DNA of 64,000 nt from CAVPDA01 sp963702495 (GCA_963702495.1 CAVPDA010000022.1:124001-188000), one strand, 5' to 3'; positions 1-11,819 are shown, counted from the stretch's first letter. The notes: generated by a model from the letters alone, not told the origin. Program-made: numbers and translations.

Positions 1-1
1 C

Positions 2-346
2 TTGCACGAGGGCGTGGATTTCCAGGCTCATGTCGGAACGGACATCGTCGCCGCCGCCGGCGGCGTAGTCGTCGCCGCTGCCTACCATTCCGCGTACGGC
101 AACCTGGTCGAGATCGATCACGGAAATGATCTCGTCACGCGCTACGCCCACGCCTCCAGGCTCCTGGTCAAGCCGGGGACGGTGGTCAAGCGCGGCCAGA
201 AGATCGCCGAGGTCGGTTCCACCGGCCGTTCCACCGGTCCGCACCTGCATTTCGAGGTGCGTGCCAACGGCGTGGCGCAGAATCCGGGCCGCTTCCTGCA
301 GGCGGCGCGCGAGGGCGGCATGCTGGTCGCCGCCAGCGCCAGATAG
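2..346 (+). CDS. M23 family metallopeptidase, C-terminal part
   Basis: The reading frame is open at the left edge, so only the last ~114 residues are visible. They form an M23 (LytM-type) zinc peptidase core: an HxxxD segment (HEGVDF) at the very start and the HLHFEV motif near residue 81 supply metal ligands, and the G-x-L-V-E-I-D-H-G and Y-A-H strands between them are typical. The family cuts peptidoglycan cross-bridges or, when a ligand is missing, acts as an EnvC/NlpD-type amidase activator; here the visible ligands are intact, which favours an active endopeptidase. The N-terminal part (signal or membrane anchor, coiled coil) lies outside the window. It sits just upstream of secA in the same direction. 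Confidence 0.9.
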   Translation: MHEGVDFQAHVGTDIVAAAGGVVVAAAYHSAYGNLVEIDHGNDLVTRYAHASRLLVKPGTVVKRGQKIAEVGSTGRSTGPHLHFEVRANGVAQNPGRFLQAAREGGMLVAASAR

Positions 347-390
347 TAATCCGCTGCGCCTGCAACGCGGATCTGACGCCGACCCGGGAA

Positions 391-408
391 GGGCCGGCGT
401 GGTAGAAT
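391..408 (+). promoter_or_regulatory. possible extended -10 promoter of secA
   Basis: The stretch tggTAGAAT ending at 408 has the TGn extension followed by TAGAAT and lies about 38 bases upstream of the secA ATG. I see no convincing -35 hexamer at 16-18 bp spacing, so this rests on the -10 element alone. Confidence 0.4.
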
Positions 409-445
409 CCGCGCTTTTCCCAGCCCTCCCCGCAGCAGCCTCCGC

Positions 446-3157
<2,712 letters not shown>

Positions 3158-3167
3158 CTCCAGTGGC

Positions 3168-3219
3168 GTAGGGTGCGCCGCGCGCACCGCAGCGACACGG
3201 CGGGCATGGCTCGCCCTAC
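3168..3219. repeat. REP-like imperfect hairpin between secA and argJ
   Basis: The 68-bp gap holds gtagggtgcgcc at one end and ggctcgccctac at the other. These are near-perfect inverted copies enclosing further GC-rich complementarity (gcgccgcgcgc). This looks like a dispersed extragenic palindrome. It could also act as a processing or partial termination structure between secA and argJ. Confidence 0.45.
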
Positions 3220-3225
3220 CGAGCC

Positions 3226-4452
3226 ATGACGGTCAATTACTCGACGCCTTCTCGCGAAAACCTCTATCCCGTTGCCGGGGTACGCCTCGGCATCACCGAG
3301 GCCGGAATCCGCAAGCTCAATCGCAGGGACCTGCTGCTGATCGAACTCGCGCCCGGCAGCCGCGCCGCGGGTGTATTCACGTCCAACCGCTTCTGTGCCG
3401 CGCCGGTGATCCTGTGCCGCGAGCATCTGCGCAGCGGCGACATCCGTGCCCTGGTGGTGAACACCGGCATCGCCAATGCCGGAACGGGGGCGCCCGGCAT
3501 GGCCGCGGCGCAGGCAAGCTGCGAAGCGGCGGCGCGCTTGATGGGCTGCTCGGCGCGGCAGGTGCTGCCGTTTTCCACCGGCGTCATCATGGAGCCCCTG
3601 CCGGTCGAGCGCATCGCGGCCGGGCTCCCCGCCTGCCGCTCCGATCTGCGGACCGACGGCTGGTTCGATGCGGCGCACGCCATCATGACCACCGATACCG
3701 TGGCCAAGGCCGCGTCGCGCCGGCTCGACATCGACGGCCGGACGGTGACCATCACCGGCATCGCCAAGGGCGCCGGCATGATCAAGCCCAACATGGCGAC
3801 CATGCTCGGCTTCGTCGCCACCGACGCCTGCGTCGCCCAGCCCCTGCTCGATCGCCTGGTGCGCGAAGCTGCCGACCTTTCCTTCAACTGCGTGACGGTG
3901 GACGGCGATACCTCGACCAACGACTCCTTCATCCTGATCGCCACCGGCCAGGCCGGCAACGCGGAGATCGCAGACGCGAGCGCCGCGTCCTATGCGCGGC
4001 TGCGCGATGCGGTGACCGCGGTGGCAGCGGAACTGGCCCAGGCCATCGTGCGCGACGGCGAGGGCGCCACCAAGTTCATTGCCGTCGTCGTCGAAGGCGG
4101 CCGCGATCGGGCGGAGTGCAAGCAGGTGGGCTACGCCATCGCCCATTCCCCCCTGGTGAAGACGGCGTTCTTCGCCTCCGATCCCAACCTCGGCCGCATT
4201 CTCGGCGCCATCGGCAATGCCGGCATCGGCGATCTCGATGTCGCACGCATACGACTGTGGCTGGACGAGGTGCTGGTGGCGGCCGACGGCGGGCGCCATC
4301 CCGGCTACCGCGAGGAGGACGGGGCGCGGGTGATGAAGCAGCAGGAAATCACGGTGCGCGTGGATCTCGCCCGCGGCGCGGCCAGCGCCACCACCTGGAC
4401 CTGCGATTTCTCCTACGATTACGTGAAGATCAACGCCGACTACCGCAGCTAG
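3226..4452 (+). CDS. argJ: bifunctional ornithine acetyltransferase / N-acetylglutamate synthase
   Basis: ArgJ moves the acetyl group from N-acetylornithine to glutamate (and can use acetyl-CoA), recycling acetyl in arginine biosynthesis. The protein is 408 residues, the usual length. The self-cleavage site is present as KGAGMIKPNMATMLG, with Thr192 as the predicted new N-terminal nucleophile of the beta chain. The C-terminal NADYRS ending is typical of the family. The ATG at 3226 is preceded by a weak GAG-containing site. It follows secA by 68 bp across a palindromic repeat, so co-transcription is possible but not shown. Confidence 0.97.
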   Translation: MTVNYSTPSRENLYPVAGVRLGITEAGIRKLNRRDLLLIELAPGSRAAGVFTSNRFCAAPVILCREHLRSGDIRALVVNTGIANAGTGAPGMAAAQASCEAAARLMGCSARQVLPFSTGVIMEPLPVERIAAGLPACRSDLRTDGWFDAAHAIMTTDTVAKAASRRLDIDGRTVTITGIAKGAGMIKPNMATMLGFVATDACVAQPLLDRLVREAADLSFNCVTVDGDTSTNDSFILIATGQAGNAEIADASAASYARLRDAVTAVAAELAQAIVRDGEGATKFIAVVVEGGRDRAECKQVGYAIAHSPLVKTAFFASDPNLGRILGAIGNAGIGDLDVARIRLWLDEVLVAADGGRHPGYREEDGARVMKQQEITVRVDLARGAASATTWTCDFSYDYVKINADYRS

Positions 4453-4506
4453 CCGAATCCGGTCTGTCCGGCTCGGTACCCTGGCCGTCCGGCGACGCCG
4501 CAGCGC

Positions 4507-6003
4507 ATGATCCACGCCCTGCTGTTCTCGGTCTTCATCATCGCCTCCTGCGGGCTGGCCTACGAGCTGATCGCCGGGGCGCTGTCGAGCTACCTGCTGG
4601 GCGACTCGGTGACGCAGTTTTCCACCGTCATCGGCGCCTATCTGTTCGCCATGGGCGTCGGCTCCTGGCTGTCGCGTTTCGTGGTGAAGGATCTGGTGTC
4701 GCGCTTCATCCAGATCGAATTGATGGTGGGGCTGCTGGGCGGCTTCTCGGCGGCGGCGCTGTTCCTGGTATTCACCTTCCTCGCGGCGCCCTTCAAGCTG
4801 GCGCTGTACCTGATCGTGCTCCTGATCGGCATCCTGGTGGGGCTGGAGATTCCGCTGGTGATGCGCATCCTGAAGCAGCAGCTTGCCTTCAAGGATCTCG
4901 TCTCCCAGGTGCTCACCTTCGACTACCTGGGGGCGCTGGCGGTGTCGATCCTGTTTCCGCTGCTGCTGGCGCCGCACCTGGGGCTGGTGCGCACGGCGCT
5001 GCTGTTCGGCCTGCTCAACGCCCTGGTGGCGCTGTGGGCGTTGTGGCTGTTCCGTGCGCAACTGCCGGCGCGGCGCGGCCTGGCGACGCAGTCGGCCGGC
5101 GTGCTGGCGCTGCTGGCGGCGGGATTCGCGGGAGCCGGCGAGCTGAGCAGCTTCGCCGAGGCCCACCTCTATGCCGACGAGATCCTCTATGCCCGCACCA
5201 GCCCCTACCAGCGCCTCGTCATCACGCGCTGGAAGGACGATCTGCGGCTTTTCCTCAATGGCAACCTGCAGTTCAGCTCCGCCGACGAATACCGCTACCA
5301 CGAGGCGCTGGTGCATCCCGGCCTGCAGGGCAGCGGCGCGCGGCGGGTGCTGGTGCTGGGCGGCGGCGATGGTTTGGCGCTGCGCGAGATCCTCAAGCAC
5401 GCCGGGGTGGAATCGGTGACGCTGGTGGACCTGGACCCGGAGATGACGCGGCTTTTCTCCTCGGCGCCCATGCTGCGCGAGCTGAACCGCAATGCCCTGC
5501 ATTCGCCCAAGCTGCGCATCGTCAATGCGGACGCGGCGCAATGGCTGGAAGCGAGCCGCGAGGCCTTCGACTTCGTGGTGGTGGATTTTCCCGATCCGTC
5601 CAACTTCACGCTGGGCAAGCTGTACTCGACGGGCTTCTACCGGCTGCTGGAGAAGCGCCTCTCGGCGCGCGGACGCATCGTGGTGCAGGCGACTTCGCCG
5701 CTGCACGCGCGGCGCTCCTTCTGGTCCATCGTCGCCACGCTGGAGGAGGTCGGTTTCCAGGTGGCGCCCTATCACGCCCTGGTGCCGTCCTTCGGTGAAT
5801 GGGGATTCATCCTGGCCGGCCGCGAGCCCTACCGGCCGCCCGCGGCGTATGACGTGGAACTGCGCTTCCTCAGCGCCGAAACGACGCCGGCGCTGTTCCA
5901 GTTCCCCAAGGACATGGCGCGGGTGGAGGGGGAGGTGAATCGCCTCAACAACCAGTCACTGGTGCACACCTACGAGCAGGAATGGGGCAGGGAGACGCGC
6001 TGA
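4507..6003 (+). CDS. membrane-embedded spermidine synthase-like aminopropyltransferase
   Basis: The first ~195 residues are strongly hydrophobic, with about six or seven transmembrane segments. The second half is a spermidine/spermine synthase domain: YQRLVITRW and DEYRYHEALVHP substrate strands, the GGGDG nucleotide loop at residues 285-289, the acidic strand TLVDLDPEM, and the catalytic-region VDFPDP at about 359-364. Family members transfer an aminopropyl group from decarboxylated S-adenosylmethionine to an amine acceptor. The membrane-fused subfamily is widespread but its acceptor is not established. An S-adenosylmethionine decarboxylase 2.5 kb downstream can supply the donor. No ornithine decarboxylase is visible here. 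The fold and donor are well supported; the acceptor is unknown. Confidence 0.9.
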   Translation: MIHALLFSVFIIASCGLAYELIAGALSSYLLGDSVTQFSTVIGAYLFAMGVGSWLSRFVVKDLVSRFIQIELMVGLLGGFSAAALFLVFTFLAAPFKLALYLIVLLIGILVGLEIPLVMRILKQQLAFKDLVSQVLTFDYLGALAVSILFPLLLAPHLGLVRTALLFGLLNALVALWALWLFRAQLPARRGLATQSAGVLALLAAGFAGAGELSSFAEAHLYADEILYARTSPYQRLVITRWKDDLRLFLNGNLQFSSADEYRYHEALVHPGLQGSGARRVLVLGGGDGLALREILKHAGVESVTLVDLDPEMTRLFSSAPMLRELNRNALHSPKLRIVNADAAQWLEASREAFDFVVVDFPDPSNFTLGKLYSTGFYRLLEKRLSARGRIVVQATSPLHARRSFWSIVATLEEVGFQVAPYHALVPSFGEWGFILAGREPYRPPAAYDVELRFLSAETTPALFQFPKDMARVEGEVNRLNNQSLVHTYEQEWGRETR

Positions 6004-6013
6004 GGCGCAATCA

Positions 6014-6070
6014 CCCGCGAGCCGGGCAGCGCCGGAACCCGGGCCGGCGCCGTGTGCCCGGATTCGCGGG
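6014..6070. terminator. nested GC-rich hairpin between convergent genes
   Basis: An outer stem cccgcga/tcgcggg continues inward through gccgggc/gcccgg to an inner stem gcgccgg/ccggcgc. It sits exactly between the convergent ends of the aminopropyltransferase and the OmpA-like gene. There is no clear T run, so bidirectional termination is inferred from position and symmetry. Confidence 0.55.
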
Positions 6071-6081
6071 CCTGATTCGGA

Positions 6082-6765
6082 CTATTTCTGCGGCGCAGGC
6101 TGCGGTGCGGGTGCTTCCGGTTCGGCGACGAAGATCTCGACCCGGCGATTCCGGGCCCTGCCTTCGTTGGTGTCGTTGTTGGCGAGGGGTTCGCGCGAAC
6201 CGCGCCCCTCGACGTCGAAACGGTTGGCCGCCACGCCGCGCGTCACCAGGTAGTCGCGCGTATTGCCGGCGCGGGACAGGGACAGCGGGTTGTTGATGGC
6301 GTCGCTGCCGGTGCTGTCGGTGTGGCCGATGATGGTGACGTTGGTGGCCCGGTTGTCCGCCAAGCCTTGCGCAAACTTGTCCAGCACCGGACGGAAGTCG
6401 GGCTTGATGTCGGCCCTGTTGGTGTCGAAGGAGATGTCGCTCGGGATGTCGAGCTTGAGCCGGTTGTCGGCGGTCTGGCTGACCTGGACGCCGGTGCCCT
6501 GGGTCGCCTGCTCCATCTGCCGCTTCTGCTCCTCCATCTTGCTCGACCAGATGTTGCCGATGACCCCTCCGGCGACGGCGCCGATGGCGGCTCCTGCGGC
6601 GGCGCGGCTGCCGCCGCCTGGGCCGGTGACGCCGCCGATGACGGCTCCTGCCGCAGCGCCGATGCCGGCGCCGGTGGCGGTGCCCTTTTGCGTTGGGGTC
6701 ATTTCGGCGCAGCCGCCGGCCGCGACCAGGGCGCAGAGCGCGACGACGATCAGTCTGATATTCAT
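6082..6765 (-). CDS. OmpA family lipoprotein with glycine-zipper segment (YiaD-like)
   Basis: The N-terminus is a lipoprotein signal ending in AAGGC (Cys19). It is followed by a glycine-rich zipper (GAGIGAAAGAVIGG and GAAIGAVAGGVIG, residues ~32-70), a short charged helix and a C-terminal OmpA domain that binds peptidoglycan (SFDTNRADIKP, GHTDSTGSDAINN, RNRRVEI). The protein is 227 residues, as usual for YiaD-type proteins, and should sit at the outer membrane. AGGAGA lies 6 bases upstream of the ATG at 6765. It is divergent from the FAD oxidoreductase and convergent with the aminopropyltransferase, so it is its own unit. Confidence 0.93.
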   Translation of the reverse strand: MNIRLIVVALCALVAAGGCAEMTPTQKGTATGAGIGAAAGAVIGGVTGPGGGSRAAAGAAIGAVAGGVIGNIWSSKMEEQKRQMEQATQGTGVQVSQTADNRLKLDIPSDISFDTNRADIKPDFRPVLDKFAQGLADNRATNVTIIGHTDSTGSDAINNPLSLSRAGNTRDYLVTRGVAANRFDVEGRGSREPLANNDTNEGRARNRRVEIFVAEPEAPAPQPAPQK

Positions 6766-6916
6766 GGTTGGTCTCCTGTGGATTTGGCCGCCTGCGGGGA
6801 ACTCGCGAAGAGCATGGGATGCTGCGACCTGCAGGCCGCAGCGCCGGGGGGTATCATGCGGCGCTGCCGCATCTTACTACACCCTGCAGGGCATCGCCCT
6901 GAAGTGAAGACCCGCA

Positions 6917-8545
6917 ATGAACCGACGCGGTTTCGTGCTGTCCTGCCTTACCGGCGCGCTGGCCGGCTGCGCCGAGCCCGATGCCACCGTTTCCACACTG
7001 CCGCCCGGGGATCTGCTCGGCACGTCCCTCGCCGTCGGCCACCTGCTGCGCGCAGGGCGCTTTGCTGCGCCGTCCGCCGTGCAGCGCATTCCCGTCGTCA
7101 TCATCGGCGCCGGCATCGGCGGCCTGTCGGCAGGCTGGAAGCTCGAGCGCGCGGGGTTCGATGATTTCGTCATCGTGGAACTGGAGCCCGAGGCGGGCGG
7201 CAACTCCCGCCACGGCGCGAACGCCGTATCCGCCTATCCCTGGGGCGCCCATTACTTGCCGCTGCCGACCTCCGAGTCCCGTGCGGTGCGCGAGATGCTG
7301 GCCGGGTTCGACGTGCTGCAGGGCGACGCGTCGGCCGCACGCCCGCGCTATGACGAGCGCTTCCTTTGTCACGCGCCGCAGGAGCGGCTCTACCGCAACG
7401 GTCTGTGGCAGGAGGGCCTGCTGCCGCAAGTCGGCGTCACGCGCAGCGACCGCGATCAGTACGCCCGCTTCCACGATCTGATCGCCGGCTTCCGGCACCG
7501 GCGCGACGCGCAGGGGCGCAAGGCGTTCGCACTCCCGCTGGACCTTTCGGCACGCGATCCGGATCTGCTGGAACTCGACCGCGTCACCATGCGCGACTGG
7601 CTGCTGGCGCAGGGACTGGTGTCGCCGCTGCTGCACTGGTATGTGAATTACGCCTGCCGCGACGACTACGGTACGGACTATGCGCAGACCTCGGCCTGGG
7701 CCGGCGTTCATTACTTCGCCTGCCGCGACGGCGAAGCGATGGATGCCGCCGCCGACACCGTGCTCACCGCCCCCGAAGGCAACGGCTGGATCGTGCGCCG
7801 TCTGACGCAGCGCCTGCAGCCGCGGCTGCGCACCGACTCCCTGGTCTGCCGCATTGCGCAAACGGACGAGGCGGTGGAGGTGGACGTGTTCCAGCCCGCC
7901 GCCGGGCGCACGCAGCGTTTCGTTGCACGCCAGGCGATCTGGGCGGCCCCCGTGTTCGTCCTGCCCTACGTCTGGGAGGGCATGCCCCACGACCTGATCG
8001 CGGCGGTGCGCGGCTTCGAGTACGCACCCTGGCTGGTGGCGAACCTGACGCTGGCGGAGCCTCCGCCGCAGCGGGCCGGCGCGCCGCTGGCCTGGGACAA
8101 CGTGCTCTACGACGGCCCGGGCCTGGGCTATGTGGTGGCGACCCACCAGAGCATCCGCACCCGCCCCGGCCCGACGGTCCTGACCTATTACCGCGCGCTG
8201 TCGGAGCGGGCGCCGAAGCTGGCGCGCGAGGAACTGCTGGCCACCGGCCGCGCGGCGTGGGCGGAACTCATCCTCGGCGAGCTGGAGAAGCCGCATCCCG
8301 GCCTGCGCCGGCTGACCAGCCGCCTCGACGTCTTCCGCCATGCGCACGCCATGGTGCGCCCGCTGCCGGGCGCTGTCTGGAGTGAAAAGCGGCAGCGCCT
8401 GAAGCAGGGCGTGGGCCGGCTCCATTTCGCCCACGCCGACGTCAGCGGGATATCGCTGTTCGAGGAGGCGAACTATCGCGGTGTGCTCGCCGCCGAGCGC
8501 GCCCTGCAGCACCTCGGCGTGCCCTTCTCCTCCTCCCTCGGGTAA
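6917..8545 (+). CDS. Tat-type FAD-dependent amine oxidase-like lipoprotein
   Basis: The N-terminus reads NRRGFVLSCLTGALAGC. That is a twin-arginine motif (RRGFV), a short hydrophobic core and a lipobox Cys, which suggests folded export by Tat and lipid anchoring. A dinucleotide-binding Rossmann motif (VVIIGAGIGGLSAGWKLE) follows at about residues 57-74, with an EPEAGGNSRHG strand typical of the amine oxidase/phytoene desaturase superfamily. The C-terminal FAD segment contains HFAHADVSGISLFEEA. The gene lies 30 bp before an S-adenosylmethionine decarboxylase and near an aminopropyltransferase, so a polyamine or modified amine is a plausible substrate; this is inference. It could instead be another FAD-dependent oxidoreductase. 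Confidence 0.8.
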   Translation: MNRRGFVLSCLTGALAGCAEPDATVSTLPPGDLLGTSLAVGHLLRAGRFAAPSAVQRIPVVIIGAGIGGLSAGWKLERAGFDDFVIVELEPEAGGNSRHGANAVSAYPWGAHYLPLPTSESRAVREMLAGFDVLQGDASAARPRYDERFLCHAPQERLYRNGLWQEGLLPQVGVTRSDRDQYARFHDLIAGFRHRRDAQGRKAFALPLDLSARDPDLLELDRVTMRDWLLAQGLVSPLLHWYVNYACRDDYGTDYAQTSAWAGVHYFACRDGEAMDAAADTVLTAPEGNGWIVRRLTQRLQPRLRTDSLVCRIAQTDEAVEVDVFQPAAGRTQRFVARQAIWAAPVFVLPYVWEGMPHDLIAAVRGFEYAPWLVANLTLAEPPPQRAGAPLAWDNVLYDGPGLGYVVATHQSIRTRPGPTVLTYYRALSERAPKLAREELLATGRAAWAELILGELEKPHPGLRRLTSRLDVFRHAHAMVRPLPGAVWSEKRQRLKQGVGRLHFAHADVSGISLFEEANYRGVLAAERALQHLGVPFSSSLG

Positions 8546-8574
8546 GCTGCCGGCGAAGGCCGATCTCAACCGGA

Positions 8575-8970
8575 ATGGACGGACTGCACATCCTCGCCGA
8601 GCTGTATGAGTGCCGCTGCGATGCCGCGCTGCTGCAGCGTGCCGAGGCGCTGCGCCGCGTTTGCGTGGATGCCTGCGCCGGCGCCGGCCTGACGGTGGTG
8701 GCGCAGGTCTTCCACGATTTCGGGACGGCGCAGGCGGCGGCCGGTGCCACCGGCGCGGTGGTGCTGGCGGAGTCCCATCTGGCGGTGCACACCTGGCCCG
8801 AACGGCGCGCCGTCTCCCTCGACCTCTACGTCTGCAACTTCAGCCAGGACAACCGGTCGGCGGCGGAGACCGCCTGGCGTGCGCTGCTTGACGCCTTCCG
8901 GCCGCAGCAGCTGACGCGGCGCGACGTGCAGCGCGGAAGCTTGTCCGCGACGCCGCGCCCGGCCGGGTGA
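8575..8970 (+). CDS. speD: S-adenosylmethionine decarboxylase proenzyme
   Basis: This is the short prokaryotic form, 131 residues. The autocleavage site is LAESHLAVHTWPE: cleavage between Glu66 and Ser67 would turn Ser67 into the pyruvoyl cofactor. His72 and Cys87 (LYVCN) match the catalytic positions of the family. The enzyme makes decarboxylated S-adenosylmethionine, the aminopropyl donor. It starts 30 bp after the FAD oxidoreductase and is followed 43 bp later by the TrpB2-type gene. The neighbouring membrane aminopropyltransferase is the obvious user of the product. Confidence 0.95.
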   Translation: MDGLHILAELYECRCDAALLQRAEALRRVCVDACAGAGLTVVAQVFHDFGTAQAAAGATGAVVLAESHLAVHTWPERRAVSLDLYVCNFSQDNRSAAETAWRALLDAFRPQQLTRRDVQRGSLSATPRPAG

Positions 8971-9013
8971 TTTTGCGGTAACGTAACGCCTTTTGCGCAC
9001 CGCAGGAGCCAGC

Positions 9014-10369
9014 ATGAGCCAGATTCGCGTCGTTCTCGACGAGTCCGAGATCCCCACCCACTGGTACAACGTTGTCGCGGACATGCCGAATCCGCCTGCG
9101 CCGCCGCTGGGGCCGGACGGCAAGCCGGTGGGTCCGGAGACGATGCTGGCGATCTTTCCCATGGCGCTTCTGGAGCAGGAAATGTCGGCCGAGCGCTGGA
9201 TTCCCATTCCCGACGAGGTGCGAAGCATCTATCGCCTGTGGCGCCCGTCGCCCCTGTGCCGCGCCGAGCGCCTGGAGCAGGCGCTGGGAACGCCGGCGAA
9301 GATCTACTACAAATACGAGGGAGTATCCCCGGCCGGCTCGCACAAGCCCAATACCGCGGTGCCGCAGGCCTACTACAACAAGCAAGCGGGCATCAAGCGC
9401 ATTGCCACCGAGACCGGCGCCGGGCAGTGGGGGTCGTCCATGGCCTTTGCCGGCCAGATGTTCGGCCTGGAAGTGCGGGTCTACATGGTGAAGGTGAGCT
9501 ACGACCAGAAGCCGTTCCGCCGCTCCATGATGCACACCTGGGGCGCGGAAGTCTTCGCCAGTCCCACCACCATGACCCAGGCCGGGCGCGACGCCCTGGC
9601 CAGGGATCCGAACAGTCCCGGTTCGCTCGGCATCGCCATTTCGGAAGCGGTGGAGGAGGCAGCCTCCCGCCCGGATACGAACTACGCGCTGGGCTCCGTG
9701 CTCAACCACGTCTGCCTGCATCAGACCATCGTCGGGCTGGAGGCGAAGAAGCAGTTCGCGAAGCTCGGCACCTACCCGGACATGATCTTCGCCTGCTGCG
9801 GCGGCGGCTCCAACTTCGCCGGCGTGGCCTTCCCCTTCCTTGCCGACAAGGCCGCCGGCAAGCAGGTGCGGCTGGTGGCGGCCGAGCCCTCGTCCTGCCC
9901 GACCCTGACCAAGGGCCACTACGCCTACGACTTCGGCGACGCCTCCGGCTACACGCCGCTGATGCTCATGTATACGCTGGGCCACGACTTCGTGCCGCCG
10001 GGCATCCATGCCGGGGGGCTGCGCTACCACGGCGATTCGCAGCTGGTGTCGCAACTGCTGAAGGAGGAACTGATCGAGGCGGTGGCGGTGCCGCAACTGG
10101 CCACCTTCGAGGCCGGCGTCATGTTCGCGCGGGCCGAGGGCATCATCCCGGCGCCGGAGTCGAACCACGCCATCCGGGCCTGCGTCGACGAGGCGCTGCG
10201 CTGCAAGCAGACGGGCGAGCCGAAGACCCTGTTCTTCAACCTGTCCGGCCACGGCCACTTCGACATGGCCTCCTACGACAAGTACTTCAGCGGCGAACTG
10301 GAGGACTACGCTTATCCGGAGGAGGCAATCCGCGCCGCGCTCGATCATCTGCCGAAAGTGGCCGCGTGA
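9014..10369 (+). CDS. TrpB-like pyridoxal-phosphate enzyme (TrpB2 type)
   Basis: The protein is about 451 residues, longer than classical TrpB, with an extra N-terminal region (YNVVADMPNPP). It has the PLP lysine in SPAGSHKPNTA (Lys111) and the phosphate-binding loop CCGGGSNFAG. These features match TrpB2, which joins indole and serine to tryptophan, often without a TrpA partner. No trpA lies nearby, which fits TrpB2. The ATG at 9014 has GGAG 7 bases upstream; an in-frame start at 8993 is less likely. Placement directly after the decarboxylase is unusual, and I see no pathway link. Confidence 0.9.
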   Translation: MSQIRVVLDESEIPTHWYNVVADMPNPPAPPLGPDGKPVGPETMLAIFPMALLEQEMSAERWIPIPDEVRSIYRLWRPSPLCRAERLEQALGTPAKIYYKYEGVSPAGSHKPNTAVPQAYYNKQAGIKRIATETGAGQWGSSMAFAGQMFGLEVRVYMVKVSYDQKPFRRSMMHTWGAEVFASPTTMTQAGRDALARDPNSPGSLGIAISEAVEEAASRPDTNYALGSVLNHVCLHQTIVGLEAKKQFAKLGTYPDMIFACCGGGSNFAGVAFPFLADKAAGKQVRLVAAEPSSCPTLTKGHYAYDFGDASGYTPLMLMYTLGHDFVPPGIHAGGLRYHGDSQLVSQLLKEELIEAVAVPQLATFEAGVMFARAEGIIPAPESNHAIRACVDEALRCKQTGEPKTLFFNLSGHGHFDMASYDKYFSGELEDYAYPEEAIRAALDHLPKVAA

Positions 10370-10410
10370 ATGTGCGGTACGCGCTAGGGCTGACCGAAGT
10401 TCCGTGATGC

Positions 10411-11130
10411 ATGGGGATACTGCGCTCCCTCGTCCTGCTGCTGGTGGTGGCGAATTTGCTGCTGTTCGCGGCGGGAGGGGGATTGTTCGGCGGTTCCGGC
10501 TCGGGTGAGCCGGAACGTCTGACGAACCAGCTCAATCCGGAGAAGATTCGCATCCTTCAGAGCGGGTCGGCGACCGCTGCGTCGGCCGCGCAATCCCCTC
10601 CTGCGGCGGCGCAGGCGCGATCCGGGTCGCAGCCGGAATCGAGTTCGGCCGGAGGATCGGAGGCTTCGACCTGTCGCCGCTTCGCCTCGCTGCCGCGGGA
10701 GCGGGCGAGCCGCATCGCCGACATGGCGCGCTCCCGGCCGGGGCAGATCGAGGCGGTGCAGAAATCGTTGGAGGAGCCCAGTTCCTACTGGGTGTATATT
10801 GCGCCGCAGCCGAGCCGGCAGGAACTGGACAGCCGCATCGCCGAGCTGAAGGCCGCCGGCATCAGCGACTATTTCATCGAGCAGAAGGCGGGACCGAACC
10901 ACCTCTCGGTGTCGCTCGGCCTGTTCAAGACCGAGCGCATGGCCCTCGACCTGCGCGACAAGCTGAGGGCCAAAGGCATATCCGGGGCGCGCATCGCGGC
11001 GCGCGAAAGCCCGACCGGGCGGGTGTCGCTCGAACTTCGCGGCGCGTCGGCGGACGTCGACGCGCTGCTGGCCGATGTCGAGTCGGCGTTTCCCGGCCTC
11101 CAAGCGCAGCAGTGCGAAACGGCACGGTAA
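10411..11130 (+). CDS. SPOR domain protein with N-terminal membrane anchor
   Basis: One transmembrane helix (residues ~3-22) is followed by a low-complexity Ser/Ala/Gly linker, a short region holding a conserved Cys (STCRRFASLP), and a SPOR-like fold at about 120-205 (SYWVYIAPQPSRQELD, HLSVSLGLFKTERMA). SPOR domains bind denuded septal glycan. The protein probably faces the periplasm. It begins 41 bp after the TrpB2 gene and ends 6 bp before coaE. The exact role is unknown. Confidence 0.8.
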   Translation: MGILRSLVLLLVVANLLLFAAGGGLFGGSGSGEPERLTNQLNPEKIRILQSGSATAASAAQSPPAAAQARSGSQPESSSAGGSEASTCRRFASLPRERASRIADMARSRPGQIEAVQKSLEEPSSYWVYIAPQPSRQELDSRIAELKAAGISDYFIEQKAGPNHLSVSLGLFKTERMALDLRDKLRAKGISGARIAARESPTGRVSLELRGASADVDALLADVESAFPGLQAQQCETAR

Positions 11131-11136
11131 CGGATC

Positions 11137-11743
11137 ATGCGATATGTGGTCGGAATCACCGGCGGCATCGGCAGCGGCAAGAGCACCGCGGCACAGCTGT
11201 TCGCCGAGCTGGGTGTGCGGGTGGTGGACACCGACGCCATCGCCCATGAACTGACGGCTTCCGGCGGGGCGGCGATCGAGCCGATCCGCAGCGCTTTCGG
11301 CAAGGACATGATCGCGCCGGACGGTTCCCTGGACCGCGCCGCCATGCGGCGTCTCGTTTTCGGCGATGCGGCGGCGAAGGCGCAGCTGGAGGCGATTCTC
11401 CACCCGATGATACGCATCGAGGCCGACGCGCGCTGCATGCAATCGACCGCGCCCTACGTCATCCTGGTGGTGCCGCTGCTGGTGGAGACGGTCTACTACC
11501 GCGGTCGAGCTGGAGCGGGTGCTGGTGGTCGATTGCGACGAAGAGACCCAGCTCACCCGCACCGTGGCGCGCAGCGTCATCCCGGCGGAGCAGGTGCGCG
11601 CCATCATGGCGGCGCAGGCGAGCCGCGCGCAGCGCCTGCAGGTCGCCGACGACGTCATCGACAACAATGGCGACCTCGCTCAGCTGCGCGAGCAGGTGCA
11701 GCGCCTGCATGCGATCTACATGACGCACGCCGGCGCCGCCTGA
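11137..11743 (+). CDS. coaE: dephospho-CoA kinase, broken by a one-base insertion
   Basis: CoaE phosphorylates dephospho-CoA in the last step of CoA synthesis. The P-loop GGIGSGKST is at residues 9-17, followed by DTDAIAHEL. The first frame is good up to VPLLVETVYYR and then turns to nonsense. From about 11504 a second frame carries VELERVLVVDCDEETQ, RVIPAEQV-like residues, QASRAQRLQVADDVIDNNG and the natural end at 11743. Dropping one G at about 11503 restores a continuous protein of about 201 residues. As CoaE is normally essential and single-copy, a sequencing or assembly insertion is the simplest explanation. It starts 6 bp after the SPOR gene. Confidence 0.9.
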
Positions 11744-11819
11744 TCCGGTTCAGGGGCGCTCGGTTGTTATTTGCCAGGTATTCGGTCAGAATTCCCCGAA
11801 ACAGTGCCGGGCCGGCGGC

